Below are positions 47,217-56,395 of a stretch of DNA of 64,000 nucleotides, one piece after another. Position numbers and translations under genes: made by a program. The stretch comes from Pseudomonas moorei (GTDB lineage Bacteria > Pseudomonadota > Gammaproteobacteria > Pseudomonadales > Pseudomonadaceae). Positions within the stretch are counted from its first letter, which is position 1; each line of letters begins with the position of its first letter. The notes beneath the pieces were generated by a model. That model made no database searches and had not been told where the DNA came from. It worked only from the letters and a program-made list of their open reading frames with translations. The stretch covers positions 186,001-250,000 of the forward strand of contig NZ_VZPP01000005.1 of NCBI RefSeq assembly GCF_008801475.1. The letters run 5' to 3'.

Positions 47217-47597
47217 CTAGAGCATCAGCTTGACGACGGATTCGTTCGGATCGCGGGTTTTTCCGGCGGCTTTGAGCTCGGCAAGGTAATCCTCCCAGAG
47301 TGCGTCATAACGTCGCCCCAGCTCATAGAGGTATTCCCAGGTGAACAGGCCGCTGTCATGGCCGTCGTCGAAGGTCAATTTCAGTGCGTACTGACCGGCC
47401 GGTTCTATCTTGCTCAGGCCTACGTTGATCTTGCCAAATTGCAGGATGGGTTTGCCGTGTCCCTGGACTTCGGCGGAAGGAGAGTGCACGCGAAGGAATT
47501 CGGCGGGCAGGGTGAATTCCTCGCCGGACGCGTATTTGAGCGTCAGGGTTTTCGAGGCTTTGTGCAGTTTGATGTCGGTGGGGAGTTGGGTTGTCAT
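47217..47597 (-). CDS. DUF971 family protein (gamma-butyrobetaine hydroxylase-like N-terminal domain)
   Basis: A 126-residue protein with the DUF971/GBBH-like N-terminal fold: LHKASKTLTLKYASGEEF, LPAEFLRVHSPSAEV and the late DGHDSGLFTWEYLYELG motif near residue 85. In bacteria it occurs alone next to hslVU, as here, or fused to iron-sulfur carriers; no reaction is established. The start ATG 47597 is chosen because the frame upstream runs into a REPIN. Confidence 0.88.
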   Translation of the reverse strand: MTTQLPTDIKLHKASKTLTLKYASGEEFTLPAEFLRVHSPSAEVQGHGKPILQFGKINVGLSKIEPAGQYALKLTFDDGHDSGLFTWEYLYELGRRYDALWEDYLAELKAAGKTRDPNESVVKLML

Positions 47598-47644
47598 GGG
47601 GCCGGTCTTCCGTCTTATTGAGGCCCTGTGTCGGCGGGTGATCC

Positions 47645-47776
47645 TGTGGCGAGGAAGCTTGCTTCCGCTCGGCTGCGCAGCAGTCGTAAGTCCAGAGAGT
47701 GCGGTCTTTCTGATGGACCGCATCGCTGGCTTTGGGGCCGCTTCGCGACCCAGCGGGAGCAAGCTCCCTCGCCACA
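47645..47776. repeat. long REPIN, GTGGCGAGGGAGC family
   Basis: Outer arms TGTGGCGAGGAAGCTTGCTT and AGCAAGCTCCCTCGCCACA enclose inner inverted segments (GGCTGCGCAGCAGTCG; GGGGCCGCTTCGCGACCCAG) and a GCGGTCTTTCTGATGGACCGC centre. It is the same type as 49862-49993. Confidence 0.8.
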
Positions 47777-47801
47777 GGAGCCCGCTCACACAGAATGTGA
47801 C

Positions 47802-49139
47802 CTACAGGATATAACGGGACAGGTCTTCGTTCTGCGCCAATTCGCCGAGGTGGCTGTTGACGTAGTCAGCGTCGATCTGGATCGCCTTGTCGTCATGGGC
47901 GCTGGCCAGGTCGCCGGCGCTGAACGACACTTCTTCAAGCAGGCGCTCAAGCAGCGTGTGCAGACGACGGGCACCGATGTTTTCGGTTTTCTCGTTAACC
48001 TGCCAGGCGATCTCCGCGATGCGTTTGATGCCGCTTGGCTGGAACTCGATGGTCAGGCCTTCGGTTTTCAGCAGCGCACAGTATTGCTCGGTGAGCGACG
48101 CGTGCGGCTCGCTGAGGATGCGTTCGAAGTCTTCCGGCGACAGCGCCTTGAGCTCAACACGAATCGGCAGACGACCTTGCAGCTCGGGCACCAGGTCGCT
48201 CGGCTTGCTCAGGTGGAAAGCCCCCGAGGCGATGAACAGGATGTGGTCGGTCTTGACCATGCCCAGTTTGGTGTTGACGGTGCAACCTTCGATCAGTGGC
48301 AACAGGTCACGTTGCACGCCTTCGCGGGACACGTCGGCGCCGCCGACATTGCCGCGCTTGGCGACCTTGTCGATTTCGTCGATGAACACGATGCCGTGCT
48401 GCTCGACCGCTTCCAGCGCCTTGGCCTTCAACTCTTCATCGTTGACCAGGCGGCTGGCTTCTTCGTCGCGCACCAGTTTCAGCGCTTCCTTGACCTTGAG
48501 CTTGCGGCTCTTGCGCTTGCCTTTGCCCATGTTGGCAAACAGGCTCTGCAATTGGTTGGTCATTTCTTCCATGCCCGGAGGCGCGGAGATATCGACGCCG
48601 GTGATTTCGGCGACTTCGATTTCGATCTCTTTATCATCCAGCTGACCTTCGCGCAGGCGCTTGCGGAACAGCTGACGGGTGTTGGAATCCTGCGTCGGGG
48701 TGTCGTCGTTGCTGAAGCCCATGCGTGGCGGCGGCAGCAGGGCGTCGAGGATGCGCTCTTCAGCAGCGTCTTCGGCGCGGTGGCGAACCTTGATGATTTC
48801 CTGCTCGCGCAGCAGCTTGATCGCCGCATCAGCCAGATCACGAATGATCGATTCGACGTCGCGGCCGACGTAGCCGACTTCCGTGAACTTGGTGGCTTCG
48901 ACCTTGATGAACGGCGCGTTGGCCAGTTTGGCCAGGCGACGGGCGATCTCGGTTTTACCGACACCGGTCGGGCCGATCATCAGAATGTTTTTCGGGGTGA
49001 CTTCAACGCGCAGCTCTTCGGGCAGCTGCATCCGGCGCCAGCGATTGCGCAGGGCAATGGCGACGGCGCGCTTGGCATCGTCCTGGCCGATGATATGGCG
49101 ATTGAGTTCGTGGACGATTTCACGGGGAGTCATGGACAT
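47802..49139 (-). CDS. hslU: ATP-dependent protease ATPase subunit HslU
   Basis: AAA+ unfoldase that feeds proteins to HslV. The 445 residues have Walker [10 protein letters not shown] near residue 57, the pore loop GYVGRD near residue 90, an inserted I-domain (about 110-240), Walker B VFIDEIDK near residue 255, a sensor/box VII segment [12 protein letters not shown] near 323 and a C-terminal SRYIL-like tail that docks in HslV. It follows hslV by 55 bases. It is normally heat-shock induced, but I did not identify a sigma-32 promoter. Confidence 0.97.
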   Translation of the reverse strand: MSMTPREIVHELNRHIIGQDDAKRAVAIALRNRWRRMQLPEELRVEVTPKNILMIGPTGVGKTEIARRLAKLANAPFIKVEATKFTEVGYVGRDVESIIRDLADAAIKLLREQEIIKVRHRAEDAAEERILDALLPPPRMGFSNDDTPTQDSNTRQLFRKRLREGQLDDKEIEIEVAEITGVDISAPPGMEEMTNQLQSLFANMGKGKRKSRKLKVKEALKLVRDEEASRLVNDEELKAKALEAVEQHGIVFIDEIDKVAKRGNVGGADVSREGVQRDLLPLIEGCTVNTKLGMVKTDHILFIASGAFHLSKPSDLVPELQGRLPIRVELKALSPEDFERILSEPHASLTEQYCALLKTEGLTIEFQPSGIKRIAEIAWQVNEKTENIGARRLHTLLERLLEEVSFSAGDLASAHDDKAIQIDADYVNSHLGELAQNEDLSRYIL

Positions 49140-49194
49140 AGTATTTGGCGGACCTCAAGCAAGAATGAGCCGTGGCGCGATGGCCGGAACGGGC

Positions 49195-49725
49195 TTATTC
49201 GGCGCAGTCCTGCTCCTCAATGGTCTGGGTGTGGTTGGTGAATACACAGATGTCGCCGGCAATACCGAGGGCGGTCTCGACGATTTCCCGGGCCGACAGG
49301 TCGGTTTTCTTCAGCAGTGCGCTGGCGGCAGCCTGGGCGTAAGCGCCACCGGAGCCCATGGCGATCAAACCATCTTCAGGTTCAACCACGTCACCGTTGC
49401 CGGTGATGATCAGCGAGGCATCTTTGTTGGCAACCGCGAGCATGGCTTCGAGGCGGCTCAGGGAGCGGTCGGTGCGCCATTCTTTGGCAAGTTCGACGGC
49501 GGCGCGAACCAGGTGGCCCTGATGCTTTTCAAGCTGGCCTTCGAAACGTTCGAAGAGGGTAAAGGCGTCAGCGGTGGCGCCGGCAAAACCGGCGATGACC
49601 TGGCCGTGGTACAGGCGGCGAACTTTTTTCGCGTTGCCTTTCATCACGGTGTTGCCAAGGGATACCTGGCCGTCGCCGCCCATGACGACTTTGCCGTGGC
49701 GGCGAACTGAAACGATGGTGGTCAA
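49195..49725 (-). CDS. hslV: ATP-dependent protease proteolytic subunit HslV
   Basis: Proteasome-like threonine peptidase of 176 residues. The mature protein starts at the catalytic Thr directly after the initiator ([20 protein letters not shown]), and [11 protein letters not shown] near residue 125 completes the active-site groove. This fixes the start at an unusual TTG (49725), with GGAG upstream; the ATG at 49773 would add 16 residues and bury Thr1. It is the first gene of hslVU. Confidence 0.95.
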   Translation of the reverse strand: MTTIVSVRRHGKVVMGGDGQVSLGNTVMKGNAKKVRRLYHGQVIAGFAGATADAFTLFERFEGQLEKHQGHLVRAAVELAKEWRTDRSLSRLEAMLAVANKDASLIITGNGDVVEPEDGLIAMGSGGAYAQAAASALLKKTDLSAREIVETALGIAGDICVFTNHTQTIEEQDCAE

Positions 49726-49861
49726 GGGAAGAGTCTCCACGCAGCGGGGCGAAAATGCCTTATGCCCACTCATATGGGGGTGGTGGAGTGGATTTCAACT
49801 GTAGGGTGGGAGAGGGGACGAGCGGTGTATTGCGATGGTGATGGGTTGCCGCTGTAACAAT

Positions 49862-49993
49862 TGTGGCGAGGGAGCTTGCTCCCGCCTGGCTGCGAAGCAG
49901 CCACAAACCCGGTCCATGCGGTCTGTCTGATGGACCGCCATGCTGGGTTTGGGAGCGCTTCGCACTCCAGCGGGAGCAAGCTCCCTCGCCACA
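49862..49993. repeat. long REPIN, GTGGCGAGGGAGC family
   Basis: TGTGGCGAGGGAGCTTGCTC and the inverted GAGCAAGCTCCCTCGCCACA enclose a 90-base structured centre with CCGGTCCATGCGGTCTGTC and ATGGACCGCC inverted segments. It is between the SPOR gene and hslV. Confidence 0.82.
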
Positions 49994-50000
49994 GGGGGCG

Positions 50001-50714
50001 TTATCGGCTTTGGCGTTGTTGTAACAACAAATTGCTGAAGCCGGCGCCGGCCAGTTGTTTCTGGGCGGTGGTCAGTTGTTCGCGGTTGCTGAACGGTCCG
50101 ACCAGAACCCGATACCAGGTCTCGTCTTTCACTGTGCCGGATTCAACCGCCACCGCCTGGCCGAGCAGGATGATCTGCGCGCGAACCTTGTCCGCGTCAG
50201 TTTGCTTGCGGAACGAACCCGCCTGGAGGAAGAACTTGGTCACCGGCGCGGCCTTGGTGACGGGTGGCGCCGGTGGTGGCGTGATTCCCGACAGCGCCGC
50301 CTGAGCGCGGGCGGTGTCAATTTTTGCCGCTTCCGCTGGCGTAACCGGCGTTGTCGGAATCGCCGGCACTTGTGGCGTCGGCAGGGTTTTTTCCGGCACG
50401 GCATCCGGCGGCACGATGACTTCCGATTCCGGCAGCAAGGTGTAGAAGTCGTACTTCGGCTTCACCGGTTGCGTCGGGCTCGGCGGGGTCTTGTTGGCCT
50501 CGGCGATCTTGGTGGCTTTCTGCTGCTGTTGCTCCACCTTCTCGCGTTTGACCGTATCGCTGCCCTTGCCCGGCTCCAGCTTCATCAGGAATACGATGAA
50601 TGCACCGACCGTCAGGCCGATGGCCATCCACAACCAGCCCGGAATCGGCTGCTTCGCTGGAGCTTGGTAACGGCTGGCGCCACGCTTGGGTGCAGGTTTT
50701 TTCTTGGCGGCCAA
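50001..50714 (-). CDS. SPOR domain-containing protein (FtsN-like)
   Basis: A 237-residue inner-membrane protein with a basic cytoplasmic N-terminus, one span (WLWMAIGLTVGAFIVFL, about 27-44), a Pro/Thr-rich periplasmic linker (about 70-150) and a C-terminal SPOR domain (about 155-235; KFFLQAGSFRKQTDADKVRA, VLVGPFSNREQL) that binds denuded septal peptidoglycan. Architecture and the place just after argS match the FtsN-like protein of Pseudomonas. The cell-division role is inferred. One base separates it from argS. Confidence 0.9.
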   Translation of the reverse strand: MAAKKKPAPKRGASRYQAPAKQPIPGWLWMAIGLTVGAFIVFLMKLEPGKGSDTVKREKVEQQQQKATKIAEANKTPPSPTQPVKPKYDFYTLLPESEVIVPPDAVPEKTLPTPQVPAIPTTPVTPAEAAKIDTARAQAALSGITPPPAPPVTKAAPVTKFFLQAGSFRKQTDADKVRAQIILLGQAVAVESGTVKDETWYRVLVGPFSNREQLTTAQKQLAGAGFSNLLLQQRQSR

Positions 50715-50715
50715 C

Positions 50716-52452
50716 TTACATACGCTCCAGAGTTTCCAGGCCCAAGAGTTCCAGGCCTTGCTTGAGGGTGCGTCCGGTCAGCGCGGCGAGGCGCAGGCGG
50801 CTCTGCATTTGCGCCGGGGTATCGGCCGCAAGGATCGGGCAGTTCTCGTAGAAGCTGGAGAACAGGCCGGCGACGTCGTACAGGTAAGTGCAAAGAATGT
50901 GCGGCGTGCCTTTTTCGGACACGTTGTTCAGCACTTCACCGAATTGTGCAAGTTTTGCCGCCAGCTCGTGTTCGTGGGGCGCTTCGAGCACGATCTGGCC
51001 GTCGACTTCGCTGAAGTCCTTGCCGAGTTTGCGGAACACGCCGGCCACACGGGTGTAGGCGTACAGCAGGTACGGCGCGGTGTTGCCTTCGAAGTTCAGC
51101 ATCAGGTCGAAGTTGAAGCTGTAGTCGCTGGTGCGGTGCTTGGACAGGTCGGCGTACTTCACCGCGCCGATGCCCACGACCTTGGCGATGTTGCGAAGCT
51201 CGGCTTCGGCCAGTTCCGGGTTCTTGTCCTTGACCAGGGTATAGGCGCGCTCCTGGGCTTCGGTCAGCAGGTCGATCAGCTTCACGGTGCCGCCATCGCG
51301 GGTCTTGAACGGACGGCCATCAGCGCCGTTCATGGTGCCGAAGCCCATGTGTTCCATCTCCATCGGATGGGTCACGAAGCCGGCCTTGCGTGCCACGGCG
51401 AACACTTGCTGGAAATGCAGGGCCTGACGCTGGTCAACGAAGTACAGGGCGCGATCGGCCTTGAGCTTGCCGCTGCGATAACGCACGGCCGCCAGGTCGG
51501 TGGTGGCGTAGAGGTAGCCACCATCGGCCTTGACGATGATCACCGGCAGCGGATCGCCATCGGCGTTCTTGAATTCATCGAGGAACACGCACTGGGCGCC
51601 GTTGCTTTCGACCAGCATGCCGGCGGCCTTGAGGTCGTTGACCACGTTGATCAGGTCGTCGTTGTAGGCGCTTTCGCCCATCACGTCAGCCATGGTCAGC
51701 TTGACGTTCAACAGTTCGTAGATCTTCTGGCAGTGGGACAGCGAGATGTCCTTGAACTTGGTCCACAGCGCCAGGCAGTCCGGATCGCCGGCCTGCAACT
51801 TGACCACCAGGCCACGGGCGCGGTCGGCGAACTCTTCGGATTCGTCGAAGCGTTGCTTGGCGGCGCGGTAGAAGTTTTCCAGGTCCGACAGCTCGTCGCT
51901 GGTGATCGGGTTTTCCTGCAGATAGGCCATCAACATGCCGAACTGGGTGCCCCAGTCGCCGACATGGTTCTGACGGATCACGTCGTCGCCGAGGAACTCA
52001 AGCACTCGAGCCACGCCGTCGCCGATGATGGTCGAGCGCAAGTGGCCGACGTGCATTTCCTTGGCCAGGTTCGGAGCCGACAGGTCAACCACCGTGCGTT
52101 GCACCGGGCCGGCCTTGCGTACGCCGATGTGCTCATCGGCCAGGGCGGCGTCCAGGCGGGTCGCCAGGGCCTGGGTGTTCTGGAAGAAGTTGAGGAAGCC
52201 GGGGCCGGCGATTTCGGCCTTGGAGACATTTTCGTCAGCCGGCAGCGCGGCGATGATTTTCTCGGCCAGGTCACGCGGCTTCATGCCCGCAGGCTTGGCC
52301 AGCATCATGGCGATGTTGCTGGCGAAGTCGCCGTTCTTCTTGTCGCGAGAGTTTTCCACCTGGATCGCCGGCGTCAGGCCTTCAGGCAACACACCTTCGT
52401 TGACGAGTTGGGTGATGGCTTGTTGGATCAGCTGGCGAATGGTGTCTTTCAT
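50716..52452 (-). CDS. argS: arginyl-tRNA synthetase
   Basis: Class I synthetase of 578 residues. The HIGH motif appears as [12 protein letters not shown] near residue 130, preceded by [10 protein letters not shown]. The N-terminal Add-1 domain (tRNA D-loop binding) occupies about 1-110, and the C-terminal DALR anticodon-binding domain ends the protein with LGLETLERM. As in many ArgRS the KMSK motif is not canonical ([11 protein letters not shown] region). It is followed directly by the SPOR gene. Confidence 0.97.
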   Translation of the reverse strand: MKDTIRQLIQQAITQLVNEGVLPEGLTPAIQVENSRDKKNGDFASNIAMMLAKPAGMKPRDLAEKIIAALPADENVSKAEIAGPGFLNFFQNTQALATRLDAALADEHIGVRKAGPVQRTVVDLSAPNLAKEMHVGHLRSTIIGDGVARVLEFLGDDVIRQNHVGDWGTQFGMLMAYLQENPITSDELSDLENFYRAAKQRFDESEEFADRARGLVVKLQAGDPDCLALWTKFKDISLSHCQKIYELLNVKLTMADVMGESAYNDDLINVVNDLKAAGMLVESNGAQCVFLDEFKNADGDPLPVIIVKADGGYLYATTDLAAVRYRSGKLKADRALYFVDQRQALHFQQVFAVARKAGFVTHPMEMEHMGFGTMNGADGRPFKTRDGGTVKLIDLLTEAQERAYTLVKDKNPELAEAELRNIAKVVGIGAVKYADLSKHRTSDYSFNFDLMLNFEGNTAPYLLYAYTRVAGVFRKLGKDFSEVDGQIVLEAPHEHELAAKLAQFGEVLNNVSEKGTPHILCTYLYDVAGLFSSFYENCPILAADTPAQMQSRLRLAALTGRTLKQGLELLGLETLERM

Positions 52453-52572
52453 GGTCTTCTCTTTCGACCGCTGGCGCGGCGGCGCATCGTGCGCTGGTGG
52501 AAAAACTGGGCATTATCCGTGGCGAAGACGGGCTTGCCAACCTTAGCAGGCAGGATGTGGATGTGTGGTGAC

Positions 52573-52654
52573 AATTCGACCAGCTTTCGCTGGCAAGCCA
52601 GCTCCTGCAATGACGCGATGTGCCCCTGTAGGGGCTGGCTTGCCAGCGAAGGCA
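52573..52654. repeat. REPIN, CTGGCTTGCCAGCG family
   Basis: A left arm CGCTGGCAAGCCAGCTCCTG and a right arm GGGGCTGGCTTGCCAGCGAA flank about 25 bases. It lies between priA's end and argS's start. Confidence 0.75.
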
Positions 52655-52663
52655 GTCGCCCCA

Positions 52664-54883
52664 TCAATACAAATCCACAGGGTCAACATCCAGCGACCAG
52701 CGCACCGCCCGCCCGCTTGGCATCTGCTCCAGCACCAGCAGCCAACTGGCAAGCAAGCGATGCAGCGGCGCCCGCGCGGTGGCCTGCAACAATAGTTGTG
52801 CGCGATAGCGCCCGGCGCGGCGTTCCATGGGTGCCGGTACCGGCCCCAGCAATTCGATTCCGGTCAAACCCTGTTCGGCCAGCAAGCGTTCGGCCTCGCT
52901 GCACGCCTCGTCGAGAAATCCTTCGGCCTGTCCAGGCTTGTGCGCTTCGGCCCGCAGCAGTGCCAGGTGCGCAAACGGCGGCAGGCCAGCCGCGCGGCGT
53001 TCACTCAAGGCTTGCTCGGCAAAGGCGAAATAACCTTGTTCGGTCAATTGCACCAGCAACGGGTGATCGGCCAAATGCGTCTGGATGATCACCTTGCCCG
53101 GCTCTTCGGCACGTCCCGCACGCCCGGCGACCTGGACAATCAGCTGGGCCATGCGCTCGCTGGCACGGAAGTCACCGGAAAACAGCCCGCCGTCGGCGTC
53201 GAGAATCGACACCAGGGTCACCCGTGGAAAGTGGTGCCCTTTGGCAAGCATTTGCGTGCCCACCAGGATGCAGGGCTGGCCTTTCTGGATGGTCGCGAAT
53301 AACTGATTCATTGCGTCTTTGCGCGAAGTGCTGTCGCGGTCGACCCGCAAAACCGGGTAGTCGGGGAACAGAATCCCCAAGCGCTCTTCGGCCCGCTCAG
53401 TGCCCGCCCCCACCGGACGCAAATCGACCTTGTTGCATTTCGGGCACTGGCGCGGCACCCGCTCGACGTAGCCGCAATGGTGGCAGCGCAACTCGCCGTG
53501 GCGCTGGTGCACGGTCATCCGCGCATCGCAGCGCTGGCATTCGGACATCCAGCCGCAGTCGTGACAGAGCAGGGTCGGTGCGAAGCCGCGGCGATTGAGG
53601 AACACCAATACTTGCTGGCCCGCAGCCAGCGTCTGGCCTATGGCTTGTTGCATCGGCCCGGAAATGCCGCTGTCCAGTGGACGACTTTTCACGTCAAGGC
53701 GCAGGAAACGTGGCTGCTTGGCGCCACCGGCGCGCTCATTCAGGCGCAGCAGACCATAGCGTCCGGTGTAGGCGTTGTGCAGGCTTTCCAGCGAAGGTGT
53801 GGCGGAGCCGAGCACGATCGGGATGTTTTCCTGCCGGGCGCGCACCAGCGCCAGGTCGCGGGCGTGGTAACGCAGGCCTTCCTGCTGTTTATAGGAGCCG
53901 TCGTGTTCTTCGTCGATGATGATCAGGCCGGGATTCTTCATCGGTGTGAACAGCGCCGAGCGCGTGCCGATAATGATGTCGGCCTCGCCGTCACGGGCGG
54001 CGAGCCAGGCGTCGAGGCGTTCACGATCGTTGACTGCCGAGTGGATCAGGGCGATACGCGCGTTGAAGCGCTGTTCGAAGCGCGCCAGGGTCTGCGGGCC
54101 GAGGTTGATTTCCGGGATCAGCACCAGCGCCTGTTTACCGGCCTCCAGGGTTTCGCGGATCAGTTGCAAATAGACTTCGGTCTTGCCACTGCCGGTGACG
54201 CCGGCCAGCAGGAACGCGTGATAACTGTCGAACCCGGCGCGAATGGCTTCATAAGCGGCACGTTGTTCCGGATTGAGCGGCAGTTCGGGCTGCGCCAGCC
54301 AGTGTTCGTGGCGTGCGCCGGGGGCATGCTTGCGGATCTCGACCTGCACCAGGTCCTTGGCCAGCAACAGATCGAGGCTGTCTTTGCTCAGCATCAGCTT
54401 GCTCAGCAACTGATGGGCGACGCCGTGGGGGTGCTGAGCCAGCGTCGCCAGTGCTTCACGCTGGCGCGGGGCGCGGGCGATCCGCGGGTCATCAAGGCTG
54501 GCACCGGGGGCGGCGGACCAGAAACGCTCCTGGCGCGCCTCGGCCAGTTCGCCCTGACGCAGCAGCACCGGCAGCGCCCAGCTCAAGGTGTCGCCGAGAC
54601 TGTGCTGGTAATACTGGGAAGTCCACAGGCATAGCTTGAACAGGGCGGGTGGCAGCGGCGGCGTGGCATCGAGCAACGCCAGCGCGGGCTTGAGTTTTTC
54701 CGCCGGGACTTCGCTGGTGTCGGTGACCTCCACCAGAATCCCGATCATCTCCCGCCGGCCGAACGGCACCCGCAGGCGCATGCCGGGATGCAACTCGGCG
54801 CGCAGGACTCCGGCCGGAGCGCGGTAGTCGAACAGGCGGCGCAGCGGCGAGGGCAAAGCGAGGCGCAGTATGGCGTCGGGCAC
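52664..54883 (-). CDS. priA: primosomal protein N' (replication restart helicase PriA)
   Basis: A 739-residue 3'-5' helicase that reloads the replisome at stalled forks. The N-terminal DNA-binding domain runs to about 200, Walker A GVTGSGKTEVY is near residue 228, the DEEH box in IIDEEHDGSY near 325, and a zinc module with CHDCG, CQRC, CHHCG and CPKC (about 440-485) interrupts the helicase. GTQMLAKGHHFPRV and GRAGRAE motifs follow. It stands alone, convergent with nothing, and is preceded by a REPIN. Confidence 0.96.
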   Translation of the reverse strand: MPDAILRLALPSPLRRLFDYRAPAGVLRAELHPGMRLRVPFGRREMIGILVEVTDTSEVPAEKLKPALALLDATPPLPPALFKLCLWTSQYYQHSLGDTLSWALPVLLRQGELAEARQERFWSAAPGASLDDPRIARAPRQREALATLAQHPHGVAHQLLSKLMLSKDSLDLLLAKDLVQVEIRKHAPGARHEHWLAQPELPLNPEQRAAYEAIRAGFDSYHAFLLAGVTGSGKTEVYLQLIRETLEAGKQALVLIPEINLGPQTLARFEQRFNARIALIHSAVNDRERLDAWLAARDGEADIIIGTRSALFTPMKNPGLIIIDEEHDGSYKQQEGLRYHARDLALVRARQENIPIVLGSATPSLESLHNAYTGRYGLLRLNERAGGAKQPRFLRLDVKSRPLDSGISGPMQQAIGQTLAAGQQVLVFLNRRGFAPTLLCHDCGWMSECQRCDARMTVHQRHGELRCHHCGYVERVPRQCPKCNKVDLRPVGAGTERAEERLGILFPDYPVLRVDRDSTSRKDAMNQLFATIQKGQPCILVGTQMLAKGHHFPRVTLVSILDADGGLFSGDFRASERMAQLIVQVAGRAGRAEEPGKVIIQTHLADHPLLVQLTEQGYFAFAEQALSERRAAGLPPFAHLALLRAEAHKPGQAEGFLDEACSEAERLLAEQGLTGIELLGPVPAPMERRAGRYRAQLLLQATARAPLHRLLASWLLVLEQMPSGRAVRWSLDVDPVDLY

Positions 54884-54930
54884 GCGGGGGGATCTCGATA
54901 AACAGGCAACAAAGGGCTAGGCGCATAACG

Positions 54931-55019
54931 TGTGGGAGCGAGCCTGCTCGCGATGACGGCGTGTCAGTCAACATTCATCGCGACTGGAACACCGCTATCG
55001 CGAGCAGGCTCGCTCCCAC
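54931..55019. repeat. REPIN between priA and rpmE
   Basis: TGTGGGAGCGAGCCTGCTCG and the inverted ATCGCGAGCAGGCTCGCTCC flank about 45 bases. It is in the divergent region just upstream of the rpmE promoter. Confidence 0.8.
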
Positions 55020-55073
55020 CGGGGATCGCGTATTGGCTCGGGAGCCTAGCAGACGGTCGGTCTCAGGGACAGC

Positions 55074-55101
55074 TTGCGTGATTGGCATTGTCTGGTAGAA
55101 T
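55074..55101 (+). promoter_or_regulatory. sigma-70 promoter of rpmE
   Basis: TTGCGT, 16 bases, TAGAAT (55096-55101). It predicts a start near 55108 and a leader of about 64 bases. Confidence 0.5.
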
Positions 55102-55115
55102 CCGCGGCCTAATTA

Positions 55116-55152
55116 CGTGCGGTATTCAACAATAGTGTTGGGTGGCGGCACG
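55116..55152 (+). promoter_or_regulatory. structured rpmE leader (possible L31 autoregulation site)
   Basis: Outer arms CGTGC and GCACG (perfect) surround an inner perfect hairpin CAACA-ATAG-TGTTG, ending 7 bases before the GAGG of the rpmE ribosome binding site. Autoregulation of rpmE by L31 through its leader is described in E. coli, so this may be the equivalent element. Confidence 0.45.
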
Positions 55153-55171
55153 CTAGCCTGAGGAAGACACC

Positions 55172-55390
55172 ATGAAAGCTGATATCCATCCAGAATACCC
55201 AGCAGTTGCTGTTACCTGCAGCTGCGGCAACAAGTTCGAAACCCGTTCGACCTTCGGCAAAGCCCTGGCGATCGACGTTTGCAACGAATGCCACCCGTTC
55301 TACACCGGTAAGCAAAAGACTCTGGACACTGGCGGCCGCGTTCAGCGTTTCGCAGACCGTTTCGGTGCTTTCGGCGCGAAAAAGGCCTAA
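55172..55390 (+). CDS. rpmE: 50S ribosomal protein L31 (zinc-binding form)
   Basis: A 72-residue ribosomal protein at the 30S-50S bridge. Four Cys (CSC near residues 16-18; CNEC near 37-40, followed by HPFYTGKQ) show the zinc-binding C+ form. Many bacteria replace it with a Cys-free paralogue under zinc limitation. A structured leader precedes it. A strong terminator lies 44 bases after the stop, inside the next gene. Confidence 0.97.
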   Translation: MKADIHPEYPAVAVTCSCGNKFETRSTFGKALAIDVCNECHPFYTGKQKTLDTGGRVQRFADRFGAFGAKKA

Positions 55391-55425
55391 GGCCGATCAA
55401 CTTGGGAAGCCGTTTCGGTTTTTCC

Positions 55426-56214
55426 ATGCTGATGAAAAAGGCGTCCCTTGCGGGCGCCTTTTTTGTGTCCGCGATTTGGCTGTCCGGCGCCCAGGCTTTC
55501 TGCCCGGCGCCGAGTGGTCTGGCCTCGGTGGCGGTACAGCGGGTTGTGGATGGTGACACGCTGCGCCTGACGGATGGTCGCAGCGTGCGCATGATCGGCT
55601 TGAATACGCCGGAGCTGGGCAAGAAAGGCCGTTCCGACGAACCGTTCGCCGTGGCGGCGCGTAAGCGCCTTGAAGCCTTGGTGGCCGCGAGCGACGGACG
55701 GGTTGGATTGCTCCCCGGGAAGGAAGGCAAAGACCATTACGGCCGTACCCTGGCCCACGTCTATGGCACCGATGGCGCCAACCTCGAAGCGCAAATGCTC
55801 GCCGAAGGCCTCGGCTTTCAAGTGGCGGTCGCGCCGAATGTCGATCTGGTCGACTGTCAGCAAGCGGCAGAACGCAGCGCCCGACAGGCCGGCCTTGGCG
55901 TGTGGCGCCAGTCACCTGTACTGAAAGCGGATCAGATCAGTGCCTCCGGTTTTGCCGTGCTCAGCGGTCGTGTGAGCAAGGTCCAGCGCAATCGCGGCGG
56001 GGTTTGGATCGAGTTGCAGGACTCGGTTGTACTGCGCGTTGCACCCAATTTGCTGGACAGATTCCCGGCTGCCACCCTTGACGGCCTCAAAGGCAAGCAA
56101 GTCGAGGCTCGCGGCTGGGTGCTGGATCGTTCACGCAAGGGTGGACTCAAAGAGGGGCAGGCGCGCTGGATGTTGCCTTTGACCGATCCAGCGATGCTTC
56201 AAGTCGCGCACTGA
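55426..56214 (+). CDS. secreted staphylococcal nuclease (SNase)-like protein
   Basis: A 262-residue protein with a signal peptide (LMKKASLAGAFFVSAIWLSG, cut near AQAFC). The thermonuclease domain has VDGDTLRLTDGRSVRMIGLN (catalytic Arg/Asp region), TPEL (Glu) and KDHYGRTLAHVY (second Arg). A further OB-like segment (about 175-255) follows. Active residues look intact, so a periplasmic or outer-surface nuclease is likely. The start is uncertain: ATG 55426, ATG 55432 or TTG 55402. The signal-peptide codons 55435-55464 also form rpmE's terminator, so expression may depend on read-through. Confidence 0.85.
   Translation: MLMKKASLAGAFFVSAIWLSGAQAFCPAPSGLASVAVQRVVDGDTLRLTDGRSVRMIGLNTPELGKKGRSDEPFAVAARKRLEALVAASDGRVGLLPGKEGKDHYGRTLAHVYGTDGANLEAQMLAEGLGFQVAVAPNVDLVDCQQAAERSARQAGLGVWRQSPVLKADQISASGFAVLSGRVSKVQRNRGGVWIELQDSVVLRVAPNLLDRFPAATLDGLKGKQVEARGWVLDRSRKGGLKEGQARWMLPLTDPAMLQVAH
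55435..55464 (+). terminator. intrinsic terminator of rpmE inside the nuclease gene
   Basis: AAAAAGGCGTCC, loop CTTGC, GGGCGCCTTTTTT: a 12-bp stem with one G-T pair and a six-T run. It starts 45 bases after the rpmE stop, within the first codons of the following nuclease gene. Confidence 0.85.
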
Positions 56215-56303
56215 TAAAAATTGTAGACATTTTTTATGTCGATTGTGAACAGTCTATCCCTTGTGTTCTGCGGCTCTTGGCCCAAAGTCGTAGGGCAGGG
56301 CGC

Positions 56304-56323
56304 TTGACAGGGGTGACCGGTCA
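56304..56323 (+). promoter_or_regulatory. possible promoter/operator upstream of maeB
   Basis: A consensus -35 TTGACA (56304-56309) is followed 4 bases later by the perfect palindrome TGACCGGTCA. No good -10 is seen at 16-18 bases, so promoter status is unsure. A GACAT/ATGTC hairpin near 56225-56240 is the only other structure in this gap. Confidence 0.3.
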
Positions 56324-56395
56324 GTCTTGTGGGGATTTTGCGAGGCGCGTATCCTCGCTGACCAGTCTGTCCAACAGTAAAAGCGGAATGCCCCC

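Noticed and set aside
50686..53088. 800-codon plus-strand frame across argS and the end of priA
   Set aside because: It covers argS, the argS-priA gap and part of priA in reverse and has no coherent domain.
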